64,000 nucleotides of DNA from Gavia stellata. Lineage: Eukaryota; Chordata; Aves; Gaviiformes; Gaviidae. How positions within the stretch are numbered: position 1 is the stretch's first letter; every line of letters starts with the position of its first letter. This document shows positions 12,701 to 23,605 of the stretch, in pieces. The translations under genes were made by a program, and so were the position numbers. The DNA lies in NCBI RefSeq assembly GCF_030936135.1, contig NC_082611.1, forward strand, positions 9,811,001-9,875,000. The letters are read 5' to 3'. The notes beneath the pieces were generated by a model. That model worked only from the letters and a program-made list of their open reading frames with translations, had not been told where the DNA came from and ran no database searches.

Positions 12701-15298
12701 TAAAAATCCTTCCACTGACTGCAGAAGGATTGTTTTACAATCACACTCAATCATGCTGAATAAGTTATATGTATCAGACTCCCATTTCCTTGGGGCCAAA
12801 ATGCAGCTCTTCTCTCAACCCTCTTTCATCCAATTATTCAAACACGAGCAACTATATTCCTTAAATGCATCCGCCTTCCAGCTATGAAGTAGATGAGATT
12901 AGCCACAGCTTTCCTTGCCTCGCCTTCCCAGTAAGCTAATGGCCAGTCTGCGCAATGTTACATCCGCCTTTTGAGCTTGACCCTCTAGTGTGGAAGGCCC
13001 CAACTGACTGATGCACCTGTTAGTTAATACACATGTTGCAAGCTCCTTCATCATATTTACTATTTAGACCTAACGGTCCCCTGATGTTAGTGTCATTTCC
13101 ACTTTGAGCCAACTTCCTTTGTAGTAATTAAAAAAAAAAAATCAGAAAAAGAAAAGCATCTGTGCCTCCTTGTGGAGGTACTCCTTGAGCTTTCCACACC
13201 CAGGCATTTATCTTCTAGTTGATTGTGTTGGAAATGCACTCTCTCCTTCCTATCAGGTATTAAAAGCTATGCATGATAGCTAATGTTTGGAAATGTCCCC
13301 TTTCTATGGTCACTCATGGAGTGAGACATTTCCAGGTACCAATAAAATTGTTGCTTTTTAATATGAATACAGGATTTTGCCACATCAGATCTTAACTTAA
13401 AGACCATGTTCTTAAAGATGAAAAAGGGGAAAAAAAACCCCAAGAACCTCTCACTTTTAGGGCACAGAGAGATGGTTCTTTCAATGCATCTAGGTGGCAA
13501 TTCCAGAAAAGAACTCTTAATTACACTCCAGAAGCAGCAGACAGGAACCAAACTGATTGTAACAGAAAAATTACACAACATGGGAAGAACAGTTGCTACC
13601 CAGAACATGAACAATAAACTACTATGCTAGCCTAAAACAGAACCCAGATTATACTATTCCAGACCCCCTGTATTTTAATGAATATAAATCTCTAATTACT
13701 ATTACAGTCTAGAATTTACAGGGAGACAACACAGTGAAAAATTCACTGAAGAGTCTCAAAGATACATCCTATCCTCCCCTTATTTCCTCCTACAATGAGT
13801 CTCCTCAGATAACTGTGTAAGTTTGGTTTATGTTGACCCACTTTAGGGAGTTTGGGTTAAAATGGGTAGGCATTATATCTTTCATTGCTCAAGAAAGATC
13901 ACCTTCAGAAAGATATTGAAAAATTCAGCTACAACAACGTAGGATAGTAAAAGAGAATTTATGGTTTATGATTTCTTTTATTACGTGAAGATTTTCACAC
14001 CTGAAACAGAAGGCTTTTAAATATATATTATTTTATGGGGGGTGAGACTGACATTCAATATCCTGATGCACCACAATCCTTATGTCTTACCTTCTGATAC
14101 ATTGGAAATTGGGTGGGTATAGGGGCGATCCAGCAGATGGAAGGTAGAAGGTGGGCTGTATGCCAGCTCTAGCTCAGGCTCAAAGGAAATATTATCTATT
14201 GAAGGGAATCAGAATTATACAGGAAGTTGTATACTGCTATGGATTATTTACACACAGAGAATATCAGCCCTATTGACCAAAGACAGCTCTACTGCAAACA
14301 CAGCAGTATATCCTATTAAGAAAATTCCTATATCTCACTCCAATGTACATCCTATTATTCAATGACTTATGCAGTCCATACAAATCAGCATTTACTGATC
14401 TGTTAATATAACAGACAGTCCATGGATCTGTTAATGTAACATCCAAACTACTTCTAGGAAAAAAGCCAAAAAACCCACTGCCACCAAGTACAAATACATA
14501 CAGAGTTCAGTCTTCCAGAGCTGCAGGACTCCCTGAGGACAGAGTAAGCCATTACTTGTTCCAGTGTTTCTGTAAGCTGTTCATACGAGAAATTACATAC
14601 CCATGGAGTTTCCACGTGGACTTCTGCTTAGGACATTAACTCTCTGTAAACCTTCACAGTATTCAGAGCTCTGTCTCATGGAGGCCATTGGTATGGCCAA
14701 AGGGTAATTCTGTCCTCTTCCACTGTGTTCTCCATAGGAACCATGCAGTGAAGAATCATAAGGGTTTTGGTGAGAGAACAAATTTTTTTGGGAATTCCTC
14801 CTGTGTGAGCAACAAAGAAGAAAACCTTGAGTGCCACAAAAACTCTCAATAGATATCCTTAATAAATTGTTACCTATTATCATCAAATTTGAATACATTA
14901 TAAAACAAACTCTGATACTGAGAAGTATTTTGTATTCAGAACTCCAATATCATAATTCTGATTTGGTCATCAACTGAATTAAAAAGACTAAAACTTTTCT
15001 GCACCTGAAGTTAGCTTGGACTCTACCTAAATAGGAATAACTGCTTGGAAAATTACGACATCCAAGGTGAAAATTATTGGAACAAAAAAATATCTATGAC
15101 ATTATGCCATAAATACTAAAATACATTTAACCAATAAATTCTGATAAATAAAGTTTCTCCTGCATATAAATAGAGAATTTAATTTCTTATGGCACAGTCA
15201 CAACAGCAAAATTTAATACCTCACCTTCTATCAATTTCCAGTGTCTCTGAGAAGTAGTAGCCTGGATTTTCAAAGGCTTCATTGTAATGACAAGACAT
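586..15298 (-). CDS. TMC5: TMC5, transmembrane channel-like protein 5 (C-terminus beyond left edge)
   Basis: Sixteen coding exons on the minus strand join in consistent phase into 698 residues: 15225-15298, 14601-14800, 14091-14195, 11404-11503, 10722-10812, 10154-10402, 8745-8896, 8070-8214, 7339-7494, 6583-6749, 5838-5916, 5440-5537, 3636-3731, 2969-3044, 1961-2094 and 586-759. A cytoplasmic N-terminus (about 1-205) precedes hydrophobic segments near residues 220-245, 300-323, 395-420, 436-460, 480-505, 518-535, 565-595, 610-640 and 685-699. The TMC signature is CWETLVGQDIYRLVLVDF at about 507-524. Identity as TMC5 rests on recalled similarity to mammalian TMC5, for example KISIVGILCYYWLN, SLMMNCQPP and KAVKLKQKNLST. 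The start is the first ATG after an in-frame TAA (15332-15334). The last coding exon or exons, expected to encode the post-TM10 tail, are not visible in 1-585. TMC1/2 form hair-cell mechanotransduction channels; the role of TMC5 is less clear. Confidence 0.93.
940..988. repeat. Two adjacent perfect hairpins in a TMC5 intron
   Basis: The first hairpin has an 11-bp perfect stem (940-950 with 955-965, arm AAAATGCCCAC) and a 4-nt loop. It is followed one base later by a second with an 8-bp perfect stem (967-974 with 981-988, arm TCTCTCAC) and a 6-nt loop. Function unknown. Confidence 0.8.
1961..2094 (-). CDS. TMC5: TMC5 coding exon 15 (TM8)
   Basis: Encodes residues 597-641: VSLMMNCQPPRKVWRTAQMT, then a membrane helix ending in TVWR. 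The acceptor TTGAAAG has a poor pyrimidine tract, but the phase and homology fix it. The donor is GTATGG. Confidence 0.92.
2969..3044 (-). CDS. TMC5: TMC5 coding exon 14 (TM7)
   Basis: Encodes residues 571-596: WIGILFSPLLPGIQMISLS, ending FYVKK. The acceptor is TTGTAG and the donor GTAACA. Confidence 0.93.
3636..3731 (-). CDS. TMC5: TMC5 coding exon 13
   Basis: Encodes residues 539-571: GLPEFDIGRNVLDLIYAQT. The exon ends inside a Trp codon (TG|G). The corresponding position in TMC7 has no intron. Confidence 0.95.
5440..5537 (-). CDS. TMC5: TMC5 coding exon 12 (TMC signature)
   Basis: Encodes residues 507-539, including the family signature CWETLVGQDIYRLVLVDF, then a membrane helix and EFLRR. 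Its 98-nt length and phases equal those of TMC7 exon 11. Confidence 0.97.
5838..5916 (-). CDS. TMC5: TMC5 coding exon 11 (TM5)
   Basis: Encodes residues 480-506: NIILKISIVGILCYYWLN, nearly identical to the mammalian TMC5 segment as recalled. The acceptor has a strong pyrimidine tract (CTTTTTCTTTTTAG); the donor is GTAAAG. Confidence 0.96.
6583..6749 (-). CDS. TMC5: TMC5 coding exon 10 (TM4)
   Basis: Encodes residues 425-480, with a membrane helix (MLVLPIAASLLNAFIPFFY) and ERFQTPGHQIYVTITR leading into the next helix. The donor is GTATTT. Confidence 0.95.
6865..6908. repeat. 22-bp tandem duplication (2 copies)
   Basis: Two head-to-tail 22-bp units, 6865-6886 and 6887-6908, each beginning GGCTATCATGTTTTATGG and differing at a single base (GGGCCC versus GGACCC). 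They lie in the TMC5 intron between coding exons 9 and 10. Confidence 0.9.
7339..7494 (-). CDS. TMC5: TMC5 coding exon 9 (TM3)
   Basis: Encodes residues 373-424: EDLTEVNREVLNFSVTERAL, then a membrane helix ending GVYFLSINNLK. The acceptor is TTCCCTTGCAG and the donor GTAAGG; both exon ends are in phase 0. Confidence 0.95.
7969..7994. repeat. 10-bp inverted repeat in a TMC5 intron
   Basis: TGTGCATACA at 7969-7978 is the perfect reverse complement of TGTATGCACA at 7985-7994, with 6 nt between. It sits about 80 bp downstream (in the sense of transcription) of coding exon 8. Confidence 0.75.
8070..8214 (-). CDS. TMC5: TMC5 coding exon 8
   Basis: Encodes residues 324-372 of the cytoplasmic loop: SKLFCTWDFNITKEKAVKLK, the TMC-family counterpart of the WDF motif in TMC7. 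The acceptor is TTCATTGCAG and the donor GTACAA. Confidence 0.94.
8745..8896 (-). CDS. TMC5: TMC5 coding exon 7 (TM2)
   Basis: Encodes residues 274-324: GYFQQTVLYYGFYTNATI, with a potential N-glycosylation site N-A-T, then the second membrane helix (LAYIFTVGIYFVICFL). The donor is GTAAAC. Confidence 0.95.
10154..10402 (-). CDS. TMC5: TMC5 coding exon 6 (TM1)
   Basis: Encodes residues 191-273: LWHKTLKIIGAEFGTSVLSY, then the first transmembrane helix and the extracellular FTGLELFTGA. The exon is long (249 nt); the equivalent part of TMC7 is split by introns. The donor is GTAAGT. Confidence 0.95.
10722..10812 (-). CDS. TMC5: TMC5 coding exon 5
   Basis: Encodes residues 160-190 with the cysteine cluster QLSCCTQCLQGTVV, which matches QLNCCIQCL in mammalian TMC5. 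The donor is GTAAGT and the acceptor TTCCACAG. Confidence 0.88.
11404..11503 (-). CDS. TMC5: TMC5 coding exon 4
   Basis: Encodes residues 127-160 with SMSTSERIKAIQKMPETMKK, matching the basic juxtamembrane region conserved in TMC5 (mammals: SRDRIKAIRNQPRTMEEKR). It contains an uninterrupted A10 tract (plus strand T10 at 11414-11423). The donor is GTAAAA. Confidence 0.88.
14091..14195 (-). CDS. TMC5: TMC5 coding exon 3
   Basis: Encodes residues 92-127, including the acidic FEPELELAYSPPS stretch. The donor is GTAAGA. The exon enters and leaves in phase 1, so skipping it would keep the frame. Confidence 0.82.
14398..14441. repeat. Imperfect 17-bp direct repeat
   Basis: The segment GATCTGTTAATATAACA near 14398 recurs near 14425 with one A-to-G change, about 27 bp later. 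It lies between TMC5 coding exons 2 and 3 with no evident function. Confidence 0.6.
14601..14800 (-). CDS. TMC5: TMC5 coding exon 2
   Basis: Encodes residues 25-92 of the hydrophilic N-terminal domain, rich in Ser, Gly and Tyr, with a PMASMRQSSEY segment that resembles the end of the mammalian TMC5 N-terminal region. The acceptor is CTCACACAG and the donor GTATGT. Confidence 0.85.
15225..15298 (-). CDS. TMC5: TMC5 coding exon 1 (start codon)
   Basis: Encodes residues 1-25, beginning MSCHYNEAFENPGYYFSET. The ATG is at 15298-15296 and an in-frame TAA lies 12 codons upstream, so the start is well determined for this exon. The donor is GTGAGG and the exon ends in phase 2. The 5' UTR may run to a weak acceptor near 15387. 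Confidence 0.85.
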
Positions 15299-18200
15299 GA
15301 CAAGTCCTTGGTTTGAGGTATGAAATCTTCCTTATTTTCGTCTCTGATGCTTCATTAATATGTTCATGGGAAGACTGATTACAGACCTAATTACAAAATA
15401 GATGCATGTACATAAAAAATATAAAGAAAGGAAATTCATTTTAGCATCTTAGAAGATTCTGCCACCCTGCTAACAAGTAACATGAAACAATATAAATAGG
15501 AAATGGTTCTAACTTACTGCTATTTACCATTGGGAAATCAGGCTTCACCAGAAGTTGCAGGTAAAATGGGAACTAATATTTCTCTATAGTAAGCTCTCTA
15601 CAAAACTAACAAACTGGAGTGCCACATGAAGTCTTCTCCAGCGCTGACAATGAAACCAGGTTTTAGAAGCGTGTTGAAACATTAAGAAGAAAATAAGTTC
15701 CCTCTTTCTTCCTCATATAGGAAAAGCCAAATACACAAATTTTCTGAGTACTACGTTTCCAAAACCAAAGAGGAGGTGAAGTCTGCCCACTTCCTTACTA
15801 GCAGTGGCGTCTCTAAGCTTTAGTTGTGAACAAGGGACTCACTAGACCACTGCTATGTACAGCGCTGACATTATTTAGAGACCCATTCTTAACGAGGGCT
15901 CTTATAATGACTTAATGTCTCAAACCTGTAAATAGGTTTGGTTTTAGCTTTTTTTCCTCACAGAGTGCTCCATTTTAGTCTTAAGCAAACCAGACTGGGT
16001 CAGAGTTTAATGAACAGAAGTCCAGGTAAGTCGGTGAAAAGGGAACCTTACATTAGAAAAGAGGAATCCAAATTAAACAGGCAGTTCTTGCAATTAGTCA
16101 AAAGTCCTACTCAAAATTAAAAAGGAAGAAACTTTTAGCATTTGTTCTTAAAGGCACCACACCAAGTTTGATCAGCTGGCAAGCTATTCAACAACAGGGA
16201 AGGAAAAAATAAACGATAAAGGACACATCTGGCAAAACCCATCAGACCCTGCTTTTATCTCAGCTCCACTCCTAGAAAGGCAGAGCTGAATCTCATTTAA
16301 CAGTACAGTCTCAACCAACTTTTCTGTCTGCAGTGGCTTTTATTTGTGATTTCTACTGCAGTAAAGGAAGTATCAGACGAAGAAAAGTATCTTCAAAATG
16401 GATAATTGTACTGTGTCTAGTTTCTGAATGCTTGTCAAAATCTTCTCGTTTTGCCAGAAGAAACTCTTAAATTACTATTGTGTCATTTACACACCTAAAG
16501 ATCTTGCAAGACAGTCTAAAATCTTGCAGTGTAATATACAGTTGGAAAACACTGCCCAGGTTTTGCACACTGACTTGCAAAGAGATTTGCATATAAACAC
16601 AGGTGGTTGATTGAATTCAAAGTCCTACATTTTAATAATAACATTGTCTACACTTCCATTATAGCACGAGGAAGCATGCTATGAGGCTCATGTCTTCAGC
16701 AAACATACAGTAAAAACGCTTACCAGGCAATTTGAATATACGATGCACCACTCATCCCTTCTATAAATAGTGGAATGTGATCACTGCCAACAAGAAACTA
16801 TAAACATAGTCTCCCCTAGGTGAAACTTGTGTTTTTTCAGGCAACAATTTCACAGCTACAGAGACAGAGTGAGATTCTCATGTATCCAGAAAAGTAATTC
16901 GCAGAGCCTCCTTCCCTTATCTCCAAAGAAAACCAATAAACACCCCAGGAATTGAAGGCTCTTACATAAAAGTCATGGGAAGTTTAAATCTCCTGAGAGA
17001 CAGGTTTTCTTTGACAGGAACCACTTAGCTCCTGATGATCATTTGAGACCTAGCTTAGAATATATCTGAAGTTTTATACAAACTCTTCAGGAATTACTAC
17101 ATTCTGTCCTTATACTCCATTAAAAAGCATGGAAACAATTCTTGAAAAAGATAATCATTGTCTTCTGCAAAGACGTGCTTGGAAACCTAAAACGCCCCCT
17201 ATAAAAGTGGTTTACATTTCAAACTGTAATGAAAAACTAAAGAGGAAAAGATTGTTTCTCAGGGGAAGAAAATTCTCAGACAATTCCCTTTGAAGAGTGT
17301 GCAAAATTACATTCTTCTATTTTTTTAACTGGTTTCCCAGGAATCCAACTCACTCAGACTCAGCTATCTGGAAAGCTGGGAAGCCTGCTAGCAACGCACC
17401 CAGAAAGCTAACCACTGATCTAAACAGCTCGTCAACTTGCCTAGTCTTCATTCAAAGTGTAGAGAGAAAGGATATTTTGATGGAAATGTATGGGTTATGT
17501 AGAATCAACATTACCCAGAAGCATGCTGGTAGGAAGCATCAACCAGTTCTATCAACCAACTTGGAAGTGCAACCAACCAGAAGAAACAGATCAGCCTGAC
17601 TAAAAAAAAATACACCCATCACTTCTTTCTCTTACTCACTTTAAAGACCTCTAGACATATCCGTAAAGGCTTGCTAAGACACTCAAATAAGCCCAAGACA
17701 GACTGTCTACTGGTTCCATCGTTATCCACTTTATTTCCTTTGAGCCTTAAGATATCCTTTATGCCAGGATTTCTATGAAAATCCACAGGGACATTTACAG
17801 TCTAACACTGAACCCAGCATCTGAAGCCACTCTGTTTTTTCTCCATCCCCAAAGTTTTAAGGATTTTAAATAAATTCCCCATGTACACTGAGGCAAACTT
17901 GAATCTTTGCATTTCGTTCCTGAAAGAACTAGAGATTTTCCTCTTGCTACCTGAGAGCATTAGATCTCAAACCTTGAGGCATTCTGAGTGAGCGAGAACA
18001 TGAACACGGATAACCCATATGTTTCTTGGCTGAGGCTGTAGTCACTCAAAGATTATTATGCTACCTGGTACATAAATGCTGTAGGGTGGGATGGAGGTGT
18101 GTATGAGCATACGTGGTCAGGGTGTGCAGGCAGCATGCCAAGACACCTGCTTCCTCCATCTCAAGCTCAAAGATTGTGAGAAGCTCGTCTTACGAAGTTA

Positions 18201-20208
18201 GATGCCTACATTACAGGTTTGGTCTGGGGTTTGATGGACTGGCAGTTTATAAATTTCTGACCAGTCACAGTTCCTTGGAAAGAACCCAAAGCAAGTAATG
18301 CTCAAGCTAAACCATGTCTTTCTTCTTTTTGACCTATGATGGGATGCAGTAAACCATAGCTCCAGGAAAAGTTATGACATTTAAACTTAGCTTTCCCTTT
18401 AAAAAGTTGTTTTCCAGAAGGGAAAAAAAAAAATAAAATAAAATAGCTGGAGAACAGAGGTCATTTGTGAAAGAAAGATAAAAAGCAGGAGCTTGACAAA
18501 TCGTCCCCTTGCAGAGTGGTGTCCATTTGTTGGATTACATTTTGGATTTCGGCAAGCAACTAGACAAATCTCCTCTGGAGAACGGAAGGATTTAAGATCA
18601 GTGGATTTAGTAATCATCGATATGTAAACAAGTTACAAGATAGGTGGAGAGTGGGTGCTTTCCGCTTAAGTCATTCAACACACACAGTAATGATATAGAA
18701 CACGAAACTCCAAACAGTGCAGACTCATGCTTCTGGATCATTTCCCAGAAAAATAACTGCCTTCTCGTCACAAACCAACAGCCTTGACAAAATATTTCAG
18801 GTTAGTTTCAATGATTCCTGTACAGGTAATTCCCTGCTATAGACACTAATCCTCATTTAGAATATAAATCAAACAAACATGAACGTCTTGCTAAAACAGC
18901 ACTTTGTCCTGGTATCAAGTTTCAGGAAAGCCACTTAGACCTTCAAGTCCTTTACCTGTAATCCCTCAGTAAAAAGGATTACATAAAGTAAATTCTACCT
19001 ACACAAATCTTGAAGAGGAATGGAAACAGTAAATTTCAGGACTACATCATAGTTGACTTAACAGTGTTGAATGAAGGGAATAGAACTCATGGAAGAACTG
19101 ATTCAGAAGGTTGAATGTGCTCTATTTCCATAAAGATCTGTTAGTTTTGTAGGGTACAACTGGACAGGGCTTCACTGTTACCCAAGTTATTTTTATTCAT
19201 GAATCCCTGTTCTGTATAACATGTTCCACACATCTTCATACTGAAAAAATCAGATTGATTTCTGGAGACAAAAGTGAGTTTGAGAGACAGACCACAGTTA
19301 AAACTATATTACATGCTACATCAGCAACTAGGTTCCAGTACTGACCACTACTCTTCCACTATCTCAATCCCAACAGTTGCAACACTGGTGCACCAAACCA
19401 GGAAAGACTCTCAGAAAATCCAAAGAGCCTGTGAACTTACGCTAATCAAACACTACACTCAAGAAAACCTGATCTTTAATTGACATATTAGCAAAGAAAC
19501 AAGCGGAATCATACACGGAAGTGAAAGTCACTTACCTTTTACACATATTGCCAAAGTACCCAGTCTGCACTAACAAACGCCACCTCTTACCAGCCTTCCA
19601 TTGTGTTTTTATCGATGTCAGCAGGGTCAGTTACAGGAGCCAACATCAACTTTGTTATTTTAAACCTTCAATCAATTTCAGCAATGTAAATTGTGCCTCT
19701 GCTACAGAAGATCTTCCCAGTGAAAGATGACAAGCGGTAGCACTAAAGACTCATCTGCTTACTACTGTATAGGCAAAGGACAGACAATCAAATTGGGAAG
19801 AGAAAGGAGAGAGCAACAGCATCCCCTTTATGATCGCAATGCTGCTGTCTCTCCTAACAGCTTGTTGGATCTCAAGCTCACAAAGGAAGGTATTTCCTAG
19901 TCCTATAGTGCATGCTACCTGCCAGAATTCAGATCCCATTCTCCCTGTCCCCCAGCCCTTCTTGGTGAGAGTGGGGTTCAGAGAGTAGCCAGGCAGGCTG
20001 GCAGAAGCAGGCAGAATAGTGTCTGTCTGACAGGGGAGAAGATCCTACTGTCAGACTATTTCTGCCCTCAGCTGGCTGCTACCATTGCCCCCAGCTACTG
20101 CTTCAGCATCATGAGCTCTGCTCCTTGTTTGCTCTTTATCCATTTTTTGCACCTGCTCACTTGTTTGCGTTGTCCTTTCCATTTAACATTCCTCTTGTAA
20201 TTACTTCT

Positions 20209-20220
20209 CCCCCCCCCCCC
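20209..20220. repeat. C12 homopolymer
   Basis: Twelve consecutive C on the plus strand, followed directly by AAATATAG. It is likely to vary in length between individuals or assemblies. Confidence 0.9.
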
Positions 20221-22025
20221 AAATATAGTAAAACTACAATATTTTGATCCTGTTCTCTTTGTTTGCAAGTTAAATCCCTTCTATCACCTGTGGCTGCTTA
20301 GATAAGGCTTTTGGAGGACTGCCGACTACTTTGTGTTCGCAGTGTCTCAAGCAGGATTCTACTTCTTCACCTGAGTTTAGACACCTTTATCATAACCATG
20401 CTCCTGAAACATTAAAAAAATTGTTACAACATATAGTTATATTTGAGTGTCCACTAAAGTGTTGTAAAGACGTGGCACACACTTCAGAGTTTTTGCTTAA
20501 TGGCAGTGGGTGAAAGTTCAGATACTTCATGAATTCTGTGAAATTCATGGTACTCTCCCTAATCTATCACAAAAATACCTGCTTCTCCATCCAAAAAGTC
20601 CCACAATTCTTATGGACCAAAGTACATACTACAGTGATTTTGCATTATCTAATCCTTTCCCCAGAGACCCCTTTGAGAACAAGTCTCTTTTCGTTTGCTG
20701 CTTTTTTGCTTTCATTTTCTTAACTCTGACCACAAGTTGCAAACTTAATGCATTGGGAAAACTACGAGCACTAGGTAAAGAGGAACAATCAGGGATATAT
20801 AACCACTAAAATGAGAAATAGGGAACTGAAGAGTAGTAACAGTATACCTGGCAGAGAGAGGAAAGATTAACAAGAATAAGAAACAGTGAACAAAACTCTG
20901 CATTATTTCTTTAACACTTGAAAGACATTACCTAACTCATAGTCTGACTATTATGGGTAAAAGAAGGCTAAGGCAAGAATCACTTCATACCAGTGCAAGT
21001 CAGTCTTGCGACTAAATTTCCAAACTGCAGACTACCACGTTCTTTGCAGAGAGCAGGACTACATCTTGCTTTGCAAAACCAGTTTTTTAAGTCTGTCTAT
21101 TAACCAACGTTACCAGCTACTTGCCTTTGAAGGAAATGTCTGGTTACAAAAAAAAGGAAGCTGTTTTTGAGTACCTGTTTGGAATTAGTTTTCTGCTTTC
21201 AGTGGAAAGGCAGCCTACCACACCAGGTCTATTAGAGGCATGAGATACTGTTTACTAGAACAGTTCTAATGTTCTGCCTTAAAAGAAAGCTTTGTTTATT
21301 CTGTACTTGCAATGGATACCTATCCAGTTTAAATGCAACCTTCAAATCATACTTTAATGAACAGTATCAGTTACAGGAGTCTCATTCACGAGTTCAACTG
21401 GAAAAGCTTATGAAAGCTACACATATGGTCATTTTAGATAATAAACAGGGTTTTAAAGATACACGATGTTGTTGAACTAAAAAAAGGGCATTGTTCTGTT
21501 TGTAATTTCTAGCTTAAGTTCCTGTTAGGATATTGTCATCTCATTACTATTTGCACAATCACCATTTAAGATGACCCCGAGGGAAAACAAAAGCTATTCA
21601 CAATATTCTAGCAAATCAGCTAAGAAGCTAGAAAACGGCTGGGGAGAAACAGTCAGAAGAAAAGAGAACCAGTTTTGTCACAGGTTTCTCCTAACTCTTC
21701 AAAATCCTTATATGCAGTTTTCAAGTTGTTGGACAAATAATTTCACATGAACTAAATACTTCTTCTGACAAAACGCAGCTACAATAAAATGCAGTGTAAC
21801 ATGTTAGCATGTCAGGGTTCTATTCTACAATGAACGTACAGAAGCTATGGACTATACAAGTCACAATTAGAGGCTTTTTCACAAAAATGTGAAATGGGAC
21901 ATCACCATAGAGTGCTAGTTCCTGGTACGTCAGCCCATACAGCCATACCACACCACCTCACCACTTTATCACTTTTATGGCAACAATAAAAGTCCTCCCA
22001 ACAAGCTTACTCGGGGCAGGGGGGG

Positions 22026-22082
22026 CGGATAAAAATAAATGGAAATAAAAGAAAAAAATAAACAGAAATAAAAGAAAAAGAA
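22026..22082 (+). repeat. A-rich low-complexity stretch
   Basis: Repeats of GGAAATAAAAGAAA and AATAAAC-like units, giving (AAATAAAAG)n low complexity. The several AATAAA hexamers here are part of the repeat and are not evidence of a gene end. Confidence 0.7.
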
Positions 22083-23114
22083 ATTGAAGCCTGGAACAGG
22101 TGCCATTTCAACTACATTGCTTAGCATAGGCAGCCCACTGCTCTCCTTATCCCGTGCCAGGGCTGTGTTGCTCATGCAGGGACTGACACGGCACCCAGAC
22201 TTGAACTATCACACCTTGAACATGGCTCTTGAGCTACCGACCAGCTGCTTCTGCTACATGGAGCAGGATCAGGCTGCTGTTGGTCCCAGGACCGGCAGAG
22301 GAGACCATAGTGACACTAGGTCAGTGGAAGCAGAAGTAGCACAGCTCCCATGTAGTACCACAGACTGCTTGCAGGTTTGCTTAACTAACAGAGCATTACT
22401 AAGGAACAGAGACTTAGCAAAAAAATCTTGGATATAAAGATTTGGCTTTTAGGCGTATATTTAATCTTCTGCATAGAAACATTTCAACCTTTGTAGGTTA
22501 GGGGATAAAGGAAGAGACTGAAGAAAAAAAAGAGAGTAGTATTTGAATAGCATGCCTGTGTGTTTTAAGGAAGTGACAAAATGACGGACCACAAAGAACA
22601 TGAATACTTCAACCTGAGATTTTCCCCACCTATTTAGTACAAAAGTACTTCTGGCTTCCCATTACCTGTCGTAACATAAAACACTCACAACCTGCCATTT
22701 GCAAAATGCAGTGCCACATTCATACACTAGCTAGCAGACTCCAACATGCAACCTACACCAAAGCAAAAGCACACTGCAAACCGGTGATCCCAGCAAGGCT
22801 GGTGCAACACCTCACAGACTTTAGTGTGGCACACTGGTTAGATGTATCGGGGAAGGATGTGGCTGTTAATCCCCCGTGGGACCAACCCTTCCAGCTGAAG
22901 ACAGCGGACGCACGCATGTGACTAACGGGGCGATAAAGCTGTGAGGTGCCATGCAGCAGGGCTGACACCAAGGTCAAGGCACCACTCTGTGTGGCTACTT
23001 ACCTCCCAGATAGCAGAAGCCTACTACATCCCTGAGCACGCATGCAGTCCAGCCCTAACAGTCCTATCACTCTAAATTAGCAGCGAGCACTATTAAACTG
23101 CAGTCGCCTATCAG

Positions 23115-23560
23115 GCAGTCCGGGTGAGTGCTCCAGGCCAGGCGCACAGAGAAACCACCTTCCAGCCCCGCCGTCGGAGAGCTGGTGCAGACCGCGCTCG
23201 GACCCCAGCAAGCTCCAGCCGCCGGCGACTGCACCGCTCCTCGCTGCCGGCGACCCCGGCCCTACCGACGGCTGCTGAAATGGCAGAGCCGCAGCAGCGA
23301 GGGGCGCTGGCGCAGCCCCAAGCCCCGGAGACGCCCGGCCCCGGCCCCTTACCTGCCTGCCGGGACAGGGCTGCCTCGCCCCGGCTCGCCCGCGCCGGCT
23401 GCCCCGGGAACCGGCACCCCGCCCCAGTGGCGGCTCCTCCCGGTGCCCCGGTCCCGCCTCCGGCCCTGATGTCGGGGGGTGCCCCCGTGGCCGCCCGCTT
23501 CGCTTCCCTTGCCCCCGAACGGGCTATGCACGGAACTGCACCCCCGCGGAAAGGGGGAGC
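23115..23560. promoter_or_regulatory. CpG island, candidate TMC5 promoter and leader exon
   Basis: An abrupt switch to GC-rich, CpG-dense sequence in otherwise AT-rich surroundings. On the minus strand a consensus donor (GGCAG|GTAAGG, exon end at 23353) could close a non-coding first exon splicing about 8 kb to the TMC5 start exon. Open frames of 113-178 codons here are what GC-rich sequence produces by chance and match nothing recognised. That it is the TMC5 promoter is inferred from position and orientation; a non-coding RNA promoter is an alternative. Confidence 0.5.
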
Positions 23561-23605
23561 TGAAGTCCTGCTCTTACAGGTCAAAGAGAGAAAGGAGAAC
23601 AACAA

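Larger units (their letters stand above)
15387..23110. other. Non-coding region upstream of the TMC5 start exon
   Basis: Nothing coding was recognised over 7.7 kb. The largest open frame (about 117 codons at 22.1-22.4 kb, plus strand) has no recognisable family or exon context. It may be the first intron of TMC5 if transcription starts at the 23.1-23.6 kb CpG island. It contains a C12 run at 20209-20220 and an A-rich stretch at 22026-22082, but no CR1 element was noticed. Confidence 0.5.

Noticed and set aside
22026-22082. Cluster of AATAAA hexamers that could mark a gene end
   Set aside because: They belong to an A-rich simple repeat and no coding exon precedes them on the plus strand.
22084-22437. 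117-codon plus-strand open frame
   Set aside because: No recognisable domain and no convincing splice or promoter context; it follows an A-rich repeat. Length is within chance expectation.
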